Source of the DNA: Siphonodentalium dalli
Lineage: Eukaryota; Mollusca; Scaphopoda; Gadilida; Siphonodentaliidae
Direction: 5' to 3'
Length of the DNA stretch: 64,000 bases
Assembly (NCBI GenBank): GCA_032622095.1
Contig: CP136061.1
Span: forward strand, 5,526,734-5,590,733
The position numbers and the translations under genes are program-made. The notes below the pieces were generated by a model, which saw only the letters and a list, made by a program, of their open reading frames with translations, did no database searches and had not been told where the DNA came from. Positions 51,401 to 64,000 of the stretch are shown one piece after another; the first letter of the stretch is position 1, and the number at the start of each line of letters is the position of its first letter.

Positions 51401-54400
51401 TCACTTGATTTGCAGAGTTATCTCCCTCTATGTGAAAAATTGGTGTTTTCAGAACTCCGAAAATATAAGGAGTACAGCACTGAAATTTGGTCGATAGATA
51501 CATCTTGATATCGACTGAATCGTGAGCACATCAAAAACTTTGTCCGTCTTTCCTCTCCAGAGTTATCTCCCATATATATGTCAACCTCGAAATGTTCTGA
51601 TCGCCTGTTCTCACATAGCAAGAAAGATAGCTGGATTTAGTTTCTATGCTAGTGCTGGCCGTTGTCAATATACTTCACAAAAATAATTTGGACAGGGTCG
51701 GACTTACATTTTTTGGTTAGGGTGGGGGCGAAATTTTCGCAATTTTATTTTTGCGATGATTTCAACCATTTTTACTACCATGTATCTTTAGGACGTACTA
51801 ATGATCCTCCTGAAAGAATTTTGTAAATCGGTTGAGAAATGTCCAAGTTACAGACCATCGAATATTGTATTCATACATTGGCTGAGGAGAAAGTGGTTGT
51901 GACCACAACTCCTCATAGACGACGCACATGAGCAGGATTTGGTTTATGTGAGCGTGTTATTCATAGAGAGAAGACGAACTGGTGCAATTTTTACCAAGAT
52001 CCAAAAATATTTGTCCCTATTAGGGAGGGGGGCAAAAATTGTCATTTTTTTATCGTCTCAGATTCGAACCAAAATTGTTGTGAAGTATCTATAGGACGTT
52101 CTGAGAGTACTCAAGAAAGAATTTTGTAAATCGGTTGAAAAATGTAGAAATTTTGGCCCATTAATTCTTATCAAGTTTACAGAAGATGCACTATGGATTT
52201 AAATTCCTACAACCAATCGTCACTTTTTTGGTGTCATTCGATGGGGAATTTCTAGTACTTCTAAACGATTACCTACTTGCCGTATTATGTCGATGGAAGC
52301 CAGAGATAATCGAAATTTATATACTGAACAGCATACATATAGGCCTACATAGTAGAATATCGCCACAATATCTTACTAAAACCCTACTATATAATAAAGG
52401 GGCATCAATTGCGAACACAATCACGCAAAAATTAGCTCGATATCTCGAAAATTGGCCGAGATATGGTGACTTTTCTACCCGCGTCACCCAATTCCGAGGT
52501 ATGGGTGGGGGTCACACCAGAACGTTCCAACTGAACACAGAAATGTCAAGAAACCATAATATCGACATACCAATCAATTCCGCGCGATTTCATTATTATA
52601 CTTCCATGTTTTACATGGAAGTATATTGTTTTTGTGATTTTTATTTTTCTCTATTATTATTATTATTATTCTTCTTAGCAATTTTATAATGAGCATAGCT
52701 CAGTCAATACAAGAGTTAGAAAGCTAAAACTTTGAATGTATATATATGTATACAAACTCTAGTGCTTAGGCCTATTGAGAATCATGTCCTCACTTGATTT
52801 GCAGAGTTATCTCCCTCTATGTGAAAAATTGGTGTTTTCAGAACTCCGAAAATATAAGGAGTACAGCACTGAAATTTGGTCGATAGATACATCTTGATAT
52901 CGACTGAATCGTGAGCACATCAAAAACTTTGTCCGTCTTTCCTCTCCAGAGTTATCTCCCATATATATGTCAACCTCGAAATGTTCTGATCGCCTGTTCT
53001 CACATAGCAAGAAAGATAGCTGGATTTAGTTTCTATGCTAGTGCTGGCCGTTGTCAATATACTTCACAAAAATAATTTGGACAGGGTCGGACTTACATTT
53101 TTTGGTTAGGGTGGGGGCGAAATTTTCGCAATTTTATTTTTGCGATGATTTCAACCATTTTTACTACCATGTATCTTTAGGACGTACTAATGATCCTCCT
53201 GAAAGAATTTTGTAAATCGGTTGAGAAATGTCCAAGTTACAGACCATCGAATATTGTATTCATACATTGGCTGAGGAGAAAGTGGTTGTGACCACAACTC
53301 CTCATAGACGACGCACATGAGCAGGATTTGGTTTATGTGAGCGTGTTATTCATAGAGAGAAGACGAACTGGTGCAATTTTTACCAAGATCCAAAAATATT
53401 TGTCCCTATTAGGGAGGGGGGCAAAAATTGTCATTTTTTTATCGTCTCAGATTCGAACCAAAATTGTTGTGAAGTATCTATAGGACGTTCTGAGAGTACT
53501 CAAGAAAGAATTTTGTAAATCGGTTGAAAAATGTAGAAATTTTGGCCCATTAATTCTTATCAAGTTTACAGAAGATGCACTATGGATTTAAATTCCTACA
53601 ACCAATCGTCACTTTTTTGGTGTCATTCGATGGGGAATTTCTAGTACTTCTAAACGATTACCTACTTGCCGTATTATGTCGATGGAAGCCAGAGATAATC
53701 GAAATGTATATACTGAACAGCATACATATAGGCCTACATAGTAGAATATCGCCACAATATCTTACTAAAACCCTACTATATAATAAAGGGGCATCAATTG
53801 CGAACACAATCACGCAAAAATTAGCTCGATATCTCGAAAATTGGCCGAGATATGGTGACTTTTCTACCCGCGTCACCCAATTCCGAGGTATGGGTGGGGG
53901 TCACACCAGAACGTTCCAACTGAACACAGAAATGTCAAGAAACCATAATATCGACATACCAATCAATTCCGCGCGATTTCATTATTATACTTCCATGTTT
54001 TACATGGAAGTATATTGTTTTTGTGATTTTTATTTTTCTCTATTATTATTATTATTATTCTTCTTAGCAATTTTATAATGAGCATAGCTCAGTCAATACA
54101 AGAGTTAGAAAGCTAAAACTTTGAATGTATATATATGTATACAAACTCTAGTGCTTAGGCCTATTGAGAATCATGTCCTCACTTGATTTGCAGAGTTATC
54201 TCCCTCTATGTGAAAAATTGGTGTTTTCAGAACTCCGAAAATATAAGGAGTACAGCACTGAAATTTGGTCGATAGATACATCTTGATATCGACTGAATCG
54301 TGAGCACATCAAAAACTTTGTCCGTCTTTCCTCTCCAGAGTTATCTCCCATATATATGTCAACCTCGAAATGTTCTGATCGCCTGTTCTCACATAGCAAG

Positions 54401-55436
54401 AAAGATAGCTGGATTTAGTTTCTATGCTAGTGCTGGCCGTTGTCAATATACTTCACAAAAATAATTTGGACAGGGTCGGACTTACATTTTTTGGTTAGGG
54501 TGGGGGCGAAATTTTCGCAATTTTATTTTTGCGATGATTTCAACCATTTTTACTACCATGTATCTTTAGGACGTACTAATGATCCTCCTGAAAGAATTTT
54601 GTAAATCGGTTTGAGAAATGTCCAAGTTACAGACCATCGAATATTGTATTCATACATTGGCTGAGGAGAAAGTGGTTGTGACCACAACTCCTCATAGACG
54701 ACGCACATGAGCAGGATTTGGTTTATGTGAGCGTGTTATTCATAGAGAGAAGACGAACTGGTGCAATTTTTACCAAGATCCAAAAATATTTGTCCCTATT
54801 AGGGAGGGGGGCAAAAATTGTCATTTTTTTATCGTCTCAGATTCGAACCAAAATTGTTGTGAAGTATCTATAGGACGTTCTGAGAGTACTCAAGAAAGAA
54901 TTTTGTAAATCGGTTGAAAAATGTAGAAATTTTGGCCCATTAATTCTTATCAAGTTTACAGAAGATGCACTATGGATTTAAATTCCTACAACCAATCGTC
55001 ACTTTTTTGGTGTCATTCGATGGGGAATTTCTAGTACTTCTAAACGATTACCTACTTGCCGTATTATGTCGATGGAAGCCAGAGATAATCGAAATTTATA
55101 TACTGAACAGCATACATATAGGCCTACATAGTAGAATATCGCCACAATATCTTACTAAAACCCTACTATATAATAAAGGGGCATCAATTGCGAACACAAT
55201 CACGCAAAAATTAGCTCGATATCTCGAAAATTGGCCGAGATATGGTGACTTTTCTACCCGCGTCACCCAATTCCGAGGTATGGGTGGGGGTCACACCAGA
55301 ACGTTCCAACTGAACACAGAAATGTCAAGAAACCATAATATCGACATACCAATCAATTCCGCGCGATTTCATTATTATACTTCCATGTTTTACATGGAAG
55401 TATATTGTTTTTGTGATTTTTATTTTTCTCTATTAT
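48487..55436 (+). repeat. D-family satellite array, five units
   Basis: Hairpins at 49816, 51205, 52597, 53986 and 55376 (spacings 1389, 1392, 1389, 1390). The first body begins with TTATTATTATTATTCTTC; at internal junctions the D leader ends TTTTTCTC and one or two more ATT precede the same CTTCTTAGC. The 1392 spacing comes from an extra TTC near 51283 and the 1390 from an extra T near 54610. A G-to-T change in GAAATGTATATAC marks the third and fifth units (about 52317 and 55097). A 167-codon open frame (49405-49908 and equivalents) repeats; see findings. The last leader (55376-55436) enters the B' array. Confidence 0.95.
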
Positions 55437-55640
55437 TATACTTCCATGGTGTAACCAAGGAAGTATATTGTTTTTCTACTGCGACCGTTTTCTGTTTAAT
55501 TGGAAATACTCAGAAACTAATGGGAGGAGGACCGCGAAATCTCTAGCGAATGAAGGCATCTAAGGTCTACTAAAAATAATGGTATCCGGATGTTGATCCA
55601 ATATCTTTTAACAGAGTTATGGCCCTTTTTCGATTATTTT

Positions 55641-55675
<35 letters not shown>

Positions 55676-57385
55676 CTACAGTATTTTTCAACGCCCAAAT
55701 CTCGGAATGTATTAGTACTAGAAAACTCAAGTTTGGTAAGTATGTTGGGGTAAATGAGTTCTATGCCTTTGGCTCATAACGGATATTGTCCGCATTTACC
55801 CCGTGGAGTTATCTCCCTTTATATGAAAAAATGTCATTTTATTATCTCGGAAATTATAAGGAGCAGAGCATCGAAAATTGGACTGTATACACATCTCGAT
55901 ATGCCCTACTGCCCACGGGCTTCAGAACTTGTGTCCGCGCTTTCCCTGAGGAGTTACCGCCCATAGTTGGCAAACCTCTATTTGATTGTACTCTGTTGTC
56001 CTCTTGTATCATTCCAGATAACTGCATGTGGTTTTCATAGTCGTGTTGACCGTTGTCAGTTTAGTCAGAGAAGGAAATTTTGACAGGGTCGGACATATAT
56101 TTTGACACTGGGGTGGGGGGCAAATTGTTTGCAAAATAAAATTTTGATTGACATTCATATATTTAAGTTTATGTATTTCCCGAACGAAAACAAACTCATA
56201 CCGGAAAGGATTTTTGAAATCCGAGAAGAAATGCAAGAGTTACGGGCCCTCAAAGTTTGCAATTTGGGCCCATGTGCTTGATAACACATCTCCTCCGAAG
56301 ATGTCGAAGTTTGGATGTCAGCTGATACGCCAACGTGTGCGGACGGAAGAGGGCACGCGGTGGGCCAAATTTTGCCAGTGTCGGTTCATTATTGTGGGTC
56401 TGGGGAGGGGTGGTCCGTGGTACCAATTTTTAATTCTTCTCGGAATCAGATGAAACTTGGAATATAACATCTGCAACATCAGCCGATCTAGAAACTGGAC
56501 GAATTTCGAAAATCCATCGAAAACTAAAAGAATCGCGGGCCCTCAAACTTTGCAATTTTGGGCCCATGTGCTTGACAACACATCTCCTCCGAAGATATCG
56601 AACATAGGATGTCATCTGATACGAAAATGCGTACGGACTGGAGACGGCACGCGGTGGGCCAAATGTTGCCAGTGTCGGTTCATTATTGTGGGTCTGGGGA
56701 GGGGTGGTCCGTGGTGCCGAATTTTAATTCTTCTCGGAATCAGATGAAACTTGGAATATAATATCTGCAACATCAGCCGATCTCGAAGCTGAACACAGAT
56801 CGTAAATACGTTGGAAAATGGCGGAGATTTTGGCCGTACAAGTTTGAATTTGGGCCCATATGCTTTCCAATAATCAAAGTGTTATCCGTATCCAAATCAG
56901 ATGAAATTTATACTATGCAATCTATGTCAGCCGCAAATCACAAAACTGGAAACAACTTTAAAATCCGTTGGAAACTGACGAAGTTACGGGGCCTCAAACT
57001 TAGCAGTTTGTGCCAGGGGTTGATGTTTTCCCAATCCCGTCACCCAATTTCGAGGCAGGGGTGGGGTCACGTCCAAACACTTGAGATCAACCTACACATA
57101 TTAGGACAACATATAATCACCATACTTCATATTTTCCGTCCATAAACTGCGATTCTTTCCACTCATGATTGATCCTATTATTATACTTCCATGGTGTAAC
57201 CAAGGAAGTATATTGTTTTTCTACTGCGACCGTTTTCTGTTTAATTGGAAATACTCAGAAACTAATGGGAGGAGGACCGCGAAATCTCTAGCGAATGAAG
57301 GCATCTAAGGTCTACTAAAAATAATGGTATCCGGATGTTGGTCCAATATCTTTTAACAGAGTTATGGCCCTTTTTCGATTATTTT

Positions 57386-57420
<35 letters not shown>

Positions 57421-58926
57421 CTACAGTATTTTTCAACGCCCAAATCTCGGAATGTATTAGTACTAGAAAACTCAAGTTTGGTAAGTATGTTGGGGTAAAT
57501 GAGTTCTATGCCTTTGGCTCATAACGGATATTGTCCGCATTTACCCCGTGGAGTTATCTCCCTTTATATGAAAAAATGTCATTTTATTATCTCGGAAATT
57601 ATAAGGAGCAGAGCATCGAAAATTGGACTGTATACACATCTCGATATGCCCTACTGCCCACGGGCTTCAGAACTTGTGTCCGCGCTTTCCCTGAGGAGTT
57701 ACCGCCCATAGTTGGCAAACCTCTATTTGATTGTACTCTGTTGTCCTCTTGTATCATTCCAGATAACTGCATGTGGTTTTCATAGTCGTGTTGACCGTTG
57801 TCAGTTTAGTCAGAGAAGGAAATTTTGACAGGGTCGGACATATATTTTGACACTGGGGTGGGGGGCAAATTGTTTGCAAAATAAAATTTTGATTGACATT
57901 CATATATTTAAGTTTATGTATTTCCCGAACGAAAACAAACTCATACCGGAAAGGATTTTTGAAATCCGAGAAGAAATGCAAGAGTTACGGGCCCTCAAAG
58001 TTTGCAATTTGGGCCCATGTGCTTGATAACACATCTCCTCCGAAGATGTCGAAGTTTGGATGTCAGCTGATACGCCAACGTGTGCGGACGGAAGAGGGCA
58101 CGCGGTGGGCCAAATTTTGCCAGTGTCGGTTCATTATTGTGGGTCTGGGGAGGGGTGGTCCGTGGTACCAATTTTTAATTCTTCTCGGAATCAGATGAAA
58201 CTTGGAATATAACATCTGCAACATCAGCCGATCTAGAAACTGGACGAATTTCGAAAATCCATCGAAAACTAAAAGAATCGCGGGCCCTCAAACTTTGCAA
58301 TTTTGGGCCCATGTGCTTGACAACACATCTCCTCCGAAGATATCGAACATAGGATGTCATCTGATACGAAAATGCGTACGGACTGGAGACGGCACGCGGT
58401 GGGCCAAATGTTGCCAGTGTCGGTTCATTATTGTGGGTCTGGGGAGGGGTGGTCCGTGGTGCCGAATTTTAATTCTTCTCGGAATCAGATGAAACTTGGA
58501 ATATAATATCTGCAACATCAGCCGATCTCGAAGCTGAACACAGATCGTAAATACGTTGGAAAATGGCGGAGATTTTGGCCGTACAAGTTTGAATTTGGGC
58601 CCATATGCTTTCCAATAATCAAAGTGTTATCCGTATCCAAATCAGATGAAATTTATACTATGCAATCTATGTCAGCCGCAAATCACAAAACTGGAAACAA
58701 CTTTAAAATCCGTTGGAAACTGACGAAGTTACGGGGCCTCAAACTTAGCAGTTTGTGCCAGGGGTTGATGTTTTCCCAATCCCGTCACCCAATTTCGAGG
58801 CAGGGGTGGGGTCACGTCCAAACACTTGAGATCAACCTACACATATTAGGACAACATATAATCACCATACTTCATATTTTCCGTCCATAAACTGCGATTC
58901 TTTCCACTCATGATTGATCCTATTAT
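55437..58926 (+). repeat. B' satellite array, two complete units
   Basis: Hairpins at 55437 and 57182, period 1745; the next is at 58927. The units match the B array closely but share fixed differences absent from it: CTGCGACCG in the leader, CACGGGCTTCAG, GTTTGCAAAATAAAA, GTTTGGATGTCAGC and CCGTGGTACC. This is a separate, independently homogenised sub-array of the same family. Confidence 0.95.
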
Positions 58927-59130
58927 TATACTTCCATGGTGTAACCAAGGAAGTATATTGTTTTTCTACTGCGACCGTTTTCTGTTTAATTGGAAATACT
59001 CAGAAACTAATGGGAGGAGGACCGCGAAATCTCTAGCGAATGAAGGCATCTAAGGTCTACTAAAAATAATGGTATCCGGATGTTGGTCCAATATCTTTTA
59101 ACAGAGTTATGGCCCTTTTTCGATTATTTT

Positions 59131-59161
<31 letters not shown>

Positions 59162-59789
59162 ACTACAGTATTTTTCAACGCCCAAATCTCGGAATGTATT
59201 AGTACTAGAAAACTCAAGTTTGGTAAGTATGTTGGGGTAAATGAGTTCTATGCCTTTGGCTCATAACGGATATTGTCCGCATTTACCCCGTGGAGTTATC
59301 TCCCTTTATATGAAAAAATGTCATTTTATTATCTCGGAAATTATAAGGAGCAGAGCATCGAAAATTGGACTGTATACACATCTCGATATGCCCTACTGCC
59401 CACGGGCTTCAGAACTTGTGTCCGCGCTTTCCCTGAGGAGTTACCGCCCATAGTTGGCAAACCTCTATTTGATTGTACTCTGTTGTCCTCTTGTATCATT
59501 CCAGATAACTGCATGTGGTTTTCATAGTCGTGTTGACCGTTGTCAGTTTAGTCAGAGAAGGAAATTTTGACAGGGTCGGACATATATTTTGACACTGGGG
59601 TGGGGGGCAAATTGTTTGCAAAATAAAATTTTGATTGACATTCATATATTTAAGTTTATGTATTTCCCGAACGAAAACAAACTCATACCGGAAAGGATTT
59701 TTGAAATCCGAGAAGAAATGCAAGAGTTACGGGCCCTCAAAGTTTGCAATTTGGGCCCATGTGCTTGATAACACATCTCCTCCGAAGAT
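58927..59789 (+). repeat. Truncated B' unit
   Basis: The first 863 bp of a B' unit, ending at CTCCTCCGAAGAT where X3 begins. The cut is at exactly the same base as the truncated B unit before X2. Confidence 0.95.
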
Positions 59790-62253
59790 TCAGATTATGC
59801 TACACGCGAAACGGAGATGACTTTTGGGAAATCCAGAGTCCAAAACGGATCCAAATCGACCTGTCCCAGAAAAGTCGTTCATTTTGTTTTCACTTTTTGA
59901 AAAAGGCTCCAATATTTCAACCAAAACTTTTGGACTTAGAACATTATTTTTTTCTCAGTCAAATGAAAAGAGCTCTTCAAAATAATTCCGCTTATATATA
60001 TAATATATATTATCTATATATACGCCAAAAATTTGTCACTCCCCTCTCTCCTTCCTCCGGCTACCCCATCCTCCGTGGGATGGAACCTACCTCCGATTCG
60101 AATACACCCGTCTTGCCGCGGGCCATTCTCATTCCTCTACCAGAGAACTGATAGAACGCCCGTCGAATTCCAACAATCATTTCCAGAGTGCTATATTGGT
60201 ATGAGTTCATATCGGAGCCGTTATAAAGCAAATAACTTGGATTTTAATATAAACCCACCTATTCGTAAATTGTGTAGCCCATGGTGTGTGGTAAATTATC
60301 ATTTTATCGTGTATAGTGTGTCATGAGCTATCTGCGTGCGTGCATTTCACTTTTGTATTTTCTTTCGCATCTTCAACGCACTGCATATCATATACAACCA
60401 AACAAAATACAAACATTACATTAATTTGATCACACAAGACTTCGTTATATGGTGTATATTTCTACTAACGTAATGACGACGTATAGCCAATTATTCCATT
60501 TGCGATAACAACGATAAACACATAGAAACATGCAAACATCATCAGTTTCGTAAGATCAATTTGTATATTGTTTATATTCTAGTTATTTATCGAATATAAA
60601 AAGCATCTTTACATTATCTTTAGTTTGGTATTATTCGTATTTGATGATTAAAATACACCAAAACATGTTAAAAATAAAAAATAAAAAAAGATAATTTGAC
60701 GGGATTCGAACTCACGTCGCAATAAAACACAAACTGAATGTTTGACGCTCTCTCCACTCGGCTACGCACTACGCTGTTAATTTATAAGAAAATATATTAG
60801 TATTAAATATGTAGGCATATAACTGTGTATATTTAAACTTTATATCCAAACTGATTGAAATCGAATATAAAAAGCATCTTTACATTATCTTTAGTTTGGT
60901 ATTATTCGTATTTGATGATTAAAATACACCAAAACATGTTAAAAATAAAAAATAAAAAAAGATAATTTGACGGGATTCGAACTCACGTCGCAATAAAAAC
61001 ACAAACTGAAGGTTTGACGCTCTGACCACTCGACTACGCACTGCGCTATTAATTTATAAGAAAATATATTAGTATTAAATATATAGGCATATAACTGTGT
61101 ATATTTAAACTTTATATCCAAACTGATTGAAATGCGTGACTATATATATATACCCCTTTCCGCTATACGGGGAACAGGAAAATGCACCTATTCTTCCCAC
61201 CAAATCCAAAAGGGCTAATTAAAGAGCAAGGTAATGCCGTAGCAGGTACATTTGGATATTCTATTCACGCCCCCCCCCCAAATCTTGACCGCTATACTTC
61301 AAATTCAAACATCGAGAATTTTTTTTTTGACGAGTACATCTGATAGCTAGTGTTCACGCGCATCTAGAGCGCAATTTTCTAATTTTCAGATGGAACGGAA
61401 CGGTTTACGCGTGACAACGCTATATATCATAAATATGTATACTTCTGTAGTCTATCACTAGCCGATTTTTAGCCCCAAATCCAAACGGGCCGATGTAGGA
61501 GCGAGTTTAATGCGGTGGTACATAAGCCGGTATACTGTAGGTATGACTCTAAAATTTGACCTCTCTAATATAAACGCAACCTGCTCAAGGGAGTGTTTGT
61601 GTCGGGTGGGTTCAGATTTGGAAAATTCCACCGAAGATCAAATGGGCAAAATTACTCCGAAAATCATATATTGAGATAAAAACTTTTCGATGAGTGGATG
61701 TGATAAGTAGTATATAAACGCAAGATTAGTACACTTTTTAATGATTTATATTGAACGGTTTAACCCTGGTAGCGTATAACGTTGTGACGGGTGATATATA
61801 TTACTCAAATTCAAACCCTCTCTTCATGACGCAAATTCAAACGGACTTAGCAAGAAGCAAGGCAAATGCATGAATATGCTCACCGATATACTATATAGGT
61901 ATGTCCGCTCTACTGTAAAAGTAACATATTGTCACGATTTGACCTGTCCAAAACACTCCCCGGACAAAAGTTTTCCTAGGTATAAAATTTCGTCGAAATC
62001 CGATCGTTTTACTCGATTTGACCTTGAACTTACCATTTCGAATGTCAATGTCAGGTCGGGGTCACGACTTGACCAGCCCAAAAGACTCCCCGGACAAAAG
62101 TACCCCTAGGTATCAAATTTCGTGGAAATCCGCATGTTTTACCCGATTTGACCTTCGATTGACTATTTTGAAGACCAAGGTCAGGTCGGGATGGGATGGG
62201 ATGGGATGGAATACCATGGAAGTATATCTGATTCCATGGAATCTGACCTCTAG
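59790..62253 (+). mobile_element. X3: Helitron-like element with internal deletion, 2464 bp
   Basis: Shares its left junction with X2 (B-family unit cut, then TCAGATTATGC) and its right end with X1 (hairpin, CTAG, TTATTATT, D body). Near 60571-60590 about 20 bp of unrelated filler (TTTATATTCTAGTTATTT) replaces roughly 610 bp that X1 holds at 2139-2749. The tRNA-like dimer follows at 60590-61133. Other marks are GATGGAACGGAACGG (a 5-bp duplication near 61392) and several substitutions, so this copy is more diverged from X1 and X2 than they are from each other. Confidence 0.6.
60590..61133 (-). mobile_element. Tandem tRNA-derived SINE-like dimer, copy in X3
   Basis: tRNA-like parts at about 60693-60774 and 60964-61047 on the minus strand. 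The second has the best A box in the window (TAGTCGAGTGG) with GTTCGAATCC as B box. Both units here begin with CGAATATAAAAAGCATC, whereas in X1 and X2 only the second unit does. The dimer in X3 was therefore rebuilt from second-type units. Confidence 0.65.
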
Positions 62254-63655
62254 TTATTATTATTATTCTTCTTAGCAATTTTATAATGAGCATAGCTCAG
62301 TCAATACAAGAGTTAGAAAGCTAAAACTTTGAATGTATATATATGTATACAAACTCTAGTGCTTAGGCCTATTGAGAATCATGTCCTCACTTGATTTGCA
62401 GAGTTATCTCCCTCTATGTGAAAAATTGGTGTTTTCAGAACTCCGAAAATATAAGGAGTACAGCACTGAAATTTGGTCGATAGATACATCTTGATATCGA
62501 CTGAATCGTGAGCACATCAAAAACTTTGTCCGTCTTTCCTCTCCAGAGTTATCTCCCATATATATGTCAACCTCGAAATGTTCTGATCGCCTGTTCTCAC
62601 ATAGCAAGAAAGATAGCTGGATTTAGTTTCTATGCTAGTGCTGGCCGTTGTCAATATACTTCACAAAAATAATTTGGACAGGGTCGGACTTACATTTTTT
62701 GGTTAGGGTGGGGGCGAAATTTTCGCAATTTTATTTTTGCGATGATTTCAACCATTTTTACTACCATGTATCTTTAGGACGTACTAATGATCCTCCTGAA
62801 AGAATTTTGTAAATCGGTTGAGAAATGTCCAAGTTACAGACCATCGAATATTGTATTCATACATTGGCTGAGGAGAAAGTGGTTGTGACCACAACTCCTC
62901 ATAGACGACGCACATGAGCAGGATTTGGTTTATGTGAGCGTGTTATTCATAGAGAGAAGACGAACTGGTGCAATTTTTACCAAGATCCAAAAATATTTGT
63001 CCCTATTAGGGAGGGGGGCAAAAATTGTCATTTTTTTATCGTCTCAGATTCGAACCAAAATTGTTGTGAAGTATCTATAGGACGTTCTGAGAGTACTCAA
63101 GAAAGAATTTTGTAAATCGGTTGAAAAATGTAGAAATTTTGGCCCATTAATTCTTATCAAGTTTACAGAAGATGCACTATGGATTTAAATTCCTACAACC
63201 AATCGTCACTTTTTTGGTGTCATTCGATGGGGAATTTCTAGTACTTCTAAACGATTACCTACTTGCCGTATTATGTCGATGGAAGCCAGAGATAATCGAA
63301 ATGTATATACTGAACAGCATACATATAGGCCTACATAGTAGAATATCGCCACAATATCTTACTAAAACCCTACTATATAATAAAGGGGCATCAATTGCGA
63401 ACACAATCACGCAAAAATTAGCTCGATATCTCGAAAATTGGCCGAGATATGGTGACTTTTCTACCCGCGTCACCCAATTCCGAGGTATGGGTGGGGGTCA
63501 CACCAGAACGTTCCAACTGAACACAGAAATGTCAAGAAACCATAATATCGACATACCAATCAATTCCGCGCGATTTCATTATTATACTTCCATGTTTTAC
63601 ATGGAAGTATATTGTTTTTGTGATTTTTATTTTTCTCTATTATTATTATTATTAT
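62254..63655 (+). repeat. D-family unit after X3
   Basis: The body starts with TTATTATTATTATTCTTC directly after CTAG, matches the D array, and ends in the hairpin at 63583 plus leader. Its 167-codon frame (63172-63675) runs into the microsatellite of the next unit. Confidence 0.9.
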
Positions 63656-64000
63656 TCTTCTTAGCAATTTTATAATGAGCATAGCTCAGTCAATACAAGA
63701 GTTAGAAAGCTAAAACTTTGAATGTATATATATGTATACAAACTCTAGTGCTTAGGCCTATTGAGAATCATGTCCTCACTTGATTTGCAGAGTTATCTCC
63801 CTCTATGTGAAAAATTGGTGTTTTCAGAACTCCGAAAATATAAGGAGTACAGCACTGAAATTTGGTCGATAGATACATCTTGATATCGACTGAATCGTGA
63901 GCACATCAAAAACTTTGTCCGTCTTTCCTCTCCAGAGTTATCTCCCATATATATGTCAACCTCGAAATGTTCTGATCGCCTGTTCTCACATAGCAAGAAA
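63656..64000 (+). repeat. Start of a further D-family unit, cut by window edge
   Basis: The CTTCTTAGCAATTTTATAATG start and the following 330 bp match the other D units. The array continues beyond the window. Confidence 0.9.

Overview
This window is eukaryotic repetitive DNA with no gene I can support. It is AT-rich and made almost entirely of kilobase-scale tandem repeats broken by a few copies of a Helitron-like mobile element. The recurring core GAGTTAYNGCCCT with (ATT)n microsatellites resembles repetitive DNA I associate with bivalve molluscs. That placement is from memory and only moderately likely. There is no rRNA, no functional tRNA, no CRISPR array and no recognisable protein domain. 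Open frames are short, fall in different frames in homologous repeats, and look accidental.

Layout. 1-347: end of an A-family unit. 348-1251: a chimeric unit (B-type leader, A-type body). 1252-1356: unassigned. 1357-4127: Helitron-like element X1. 4128-5519: one D unit. 5520-12638: four A units (1776-1785 bp), then an A leader to 12882. 12883-31462: ten complete B units (1742 or 1745 bp, one of 2036 bp) and a truncated eleventh. 31463-34240: X2. 34241-39663: three C units (1729 bp) and a C leader. 39664-40186: partial F unit. 40187-40330: junction with a T24 tract. 40331-41506: Y4, a diverged right half of X. 41507-42896: D unit. 42897-44784: E units (1244 bp, second truncated). 44785-48486: Z, mostly single copy, distantly related to X and containing a Tc1/mariner-like MITE. 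48487-55436: five D units (about 1390 bp). 55437-59789: two B' units (1745 bp) and a truncated third. 59790-62253: X3. 62254-64000: D units running off the window.

The families A to F share one plan: a hairpin (arms TATACTTCCAT and ATGGAAGTATA), a leader, an (ATT)n tract, then a body of degenerate submodules spaced about 145 or 290 bp. Every change from one family to another inside an array lies at the (ATT)n tract. Every array sector starts just after a sequence with Helitron-like 3' end geometry (hairpin, 7-10 nt, CTAG, then T), and every sector whose right edge is in the window ends in a truncated unit followed by X, Y or Z sequence.

The most interesting possibility is that satellite units and X/Y/Z elements belong to one rolling-circle (Helitron/Helentron-like) system. 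Unit hairpins and element 3' hairpins share the CTTCC/GGAAG vocabulary, and unit hairpins keep pairing despite sequence change. That link is inference. The periods, junctions and hairpins are read directly from the sequence.
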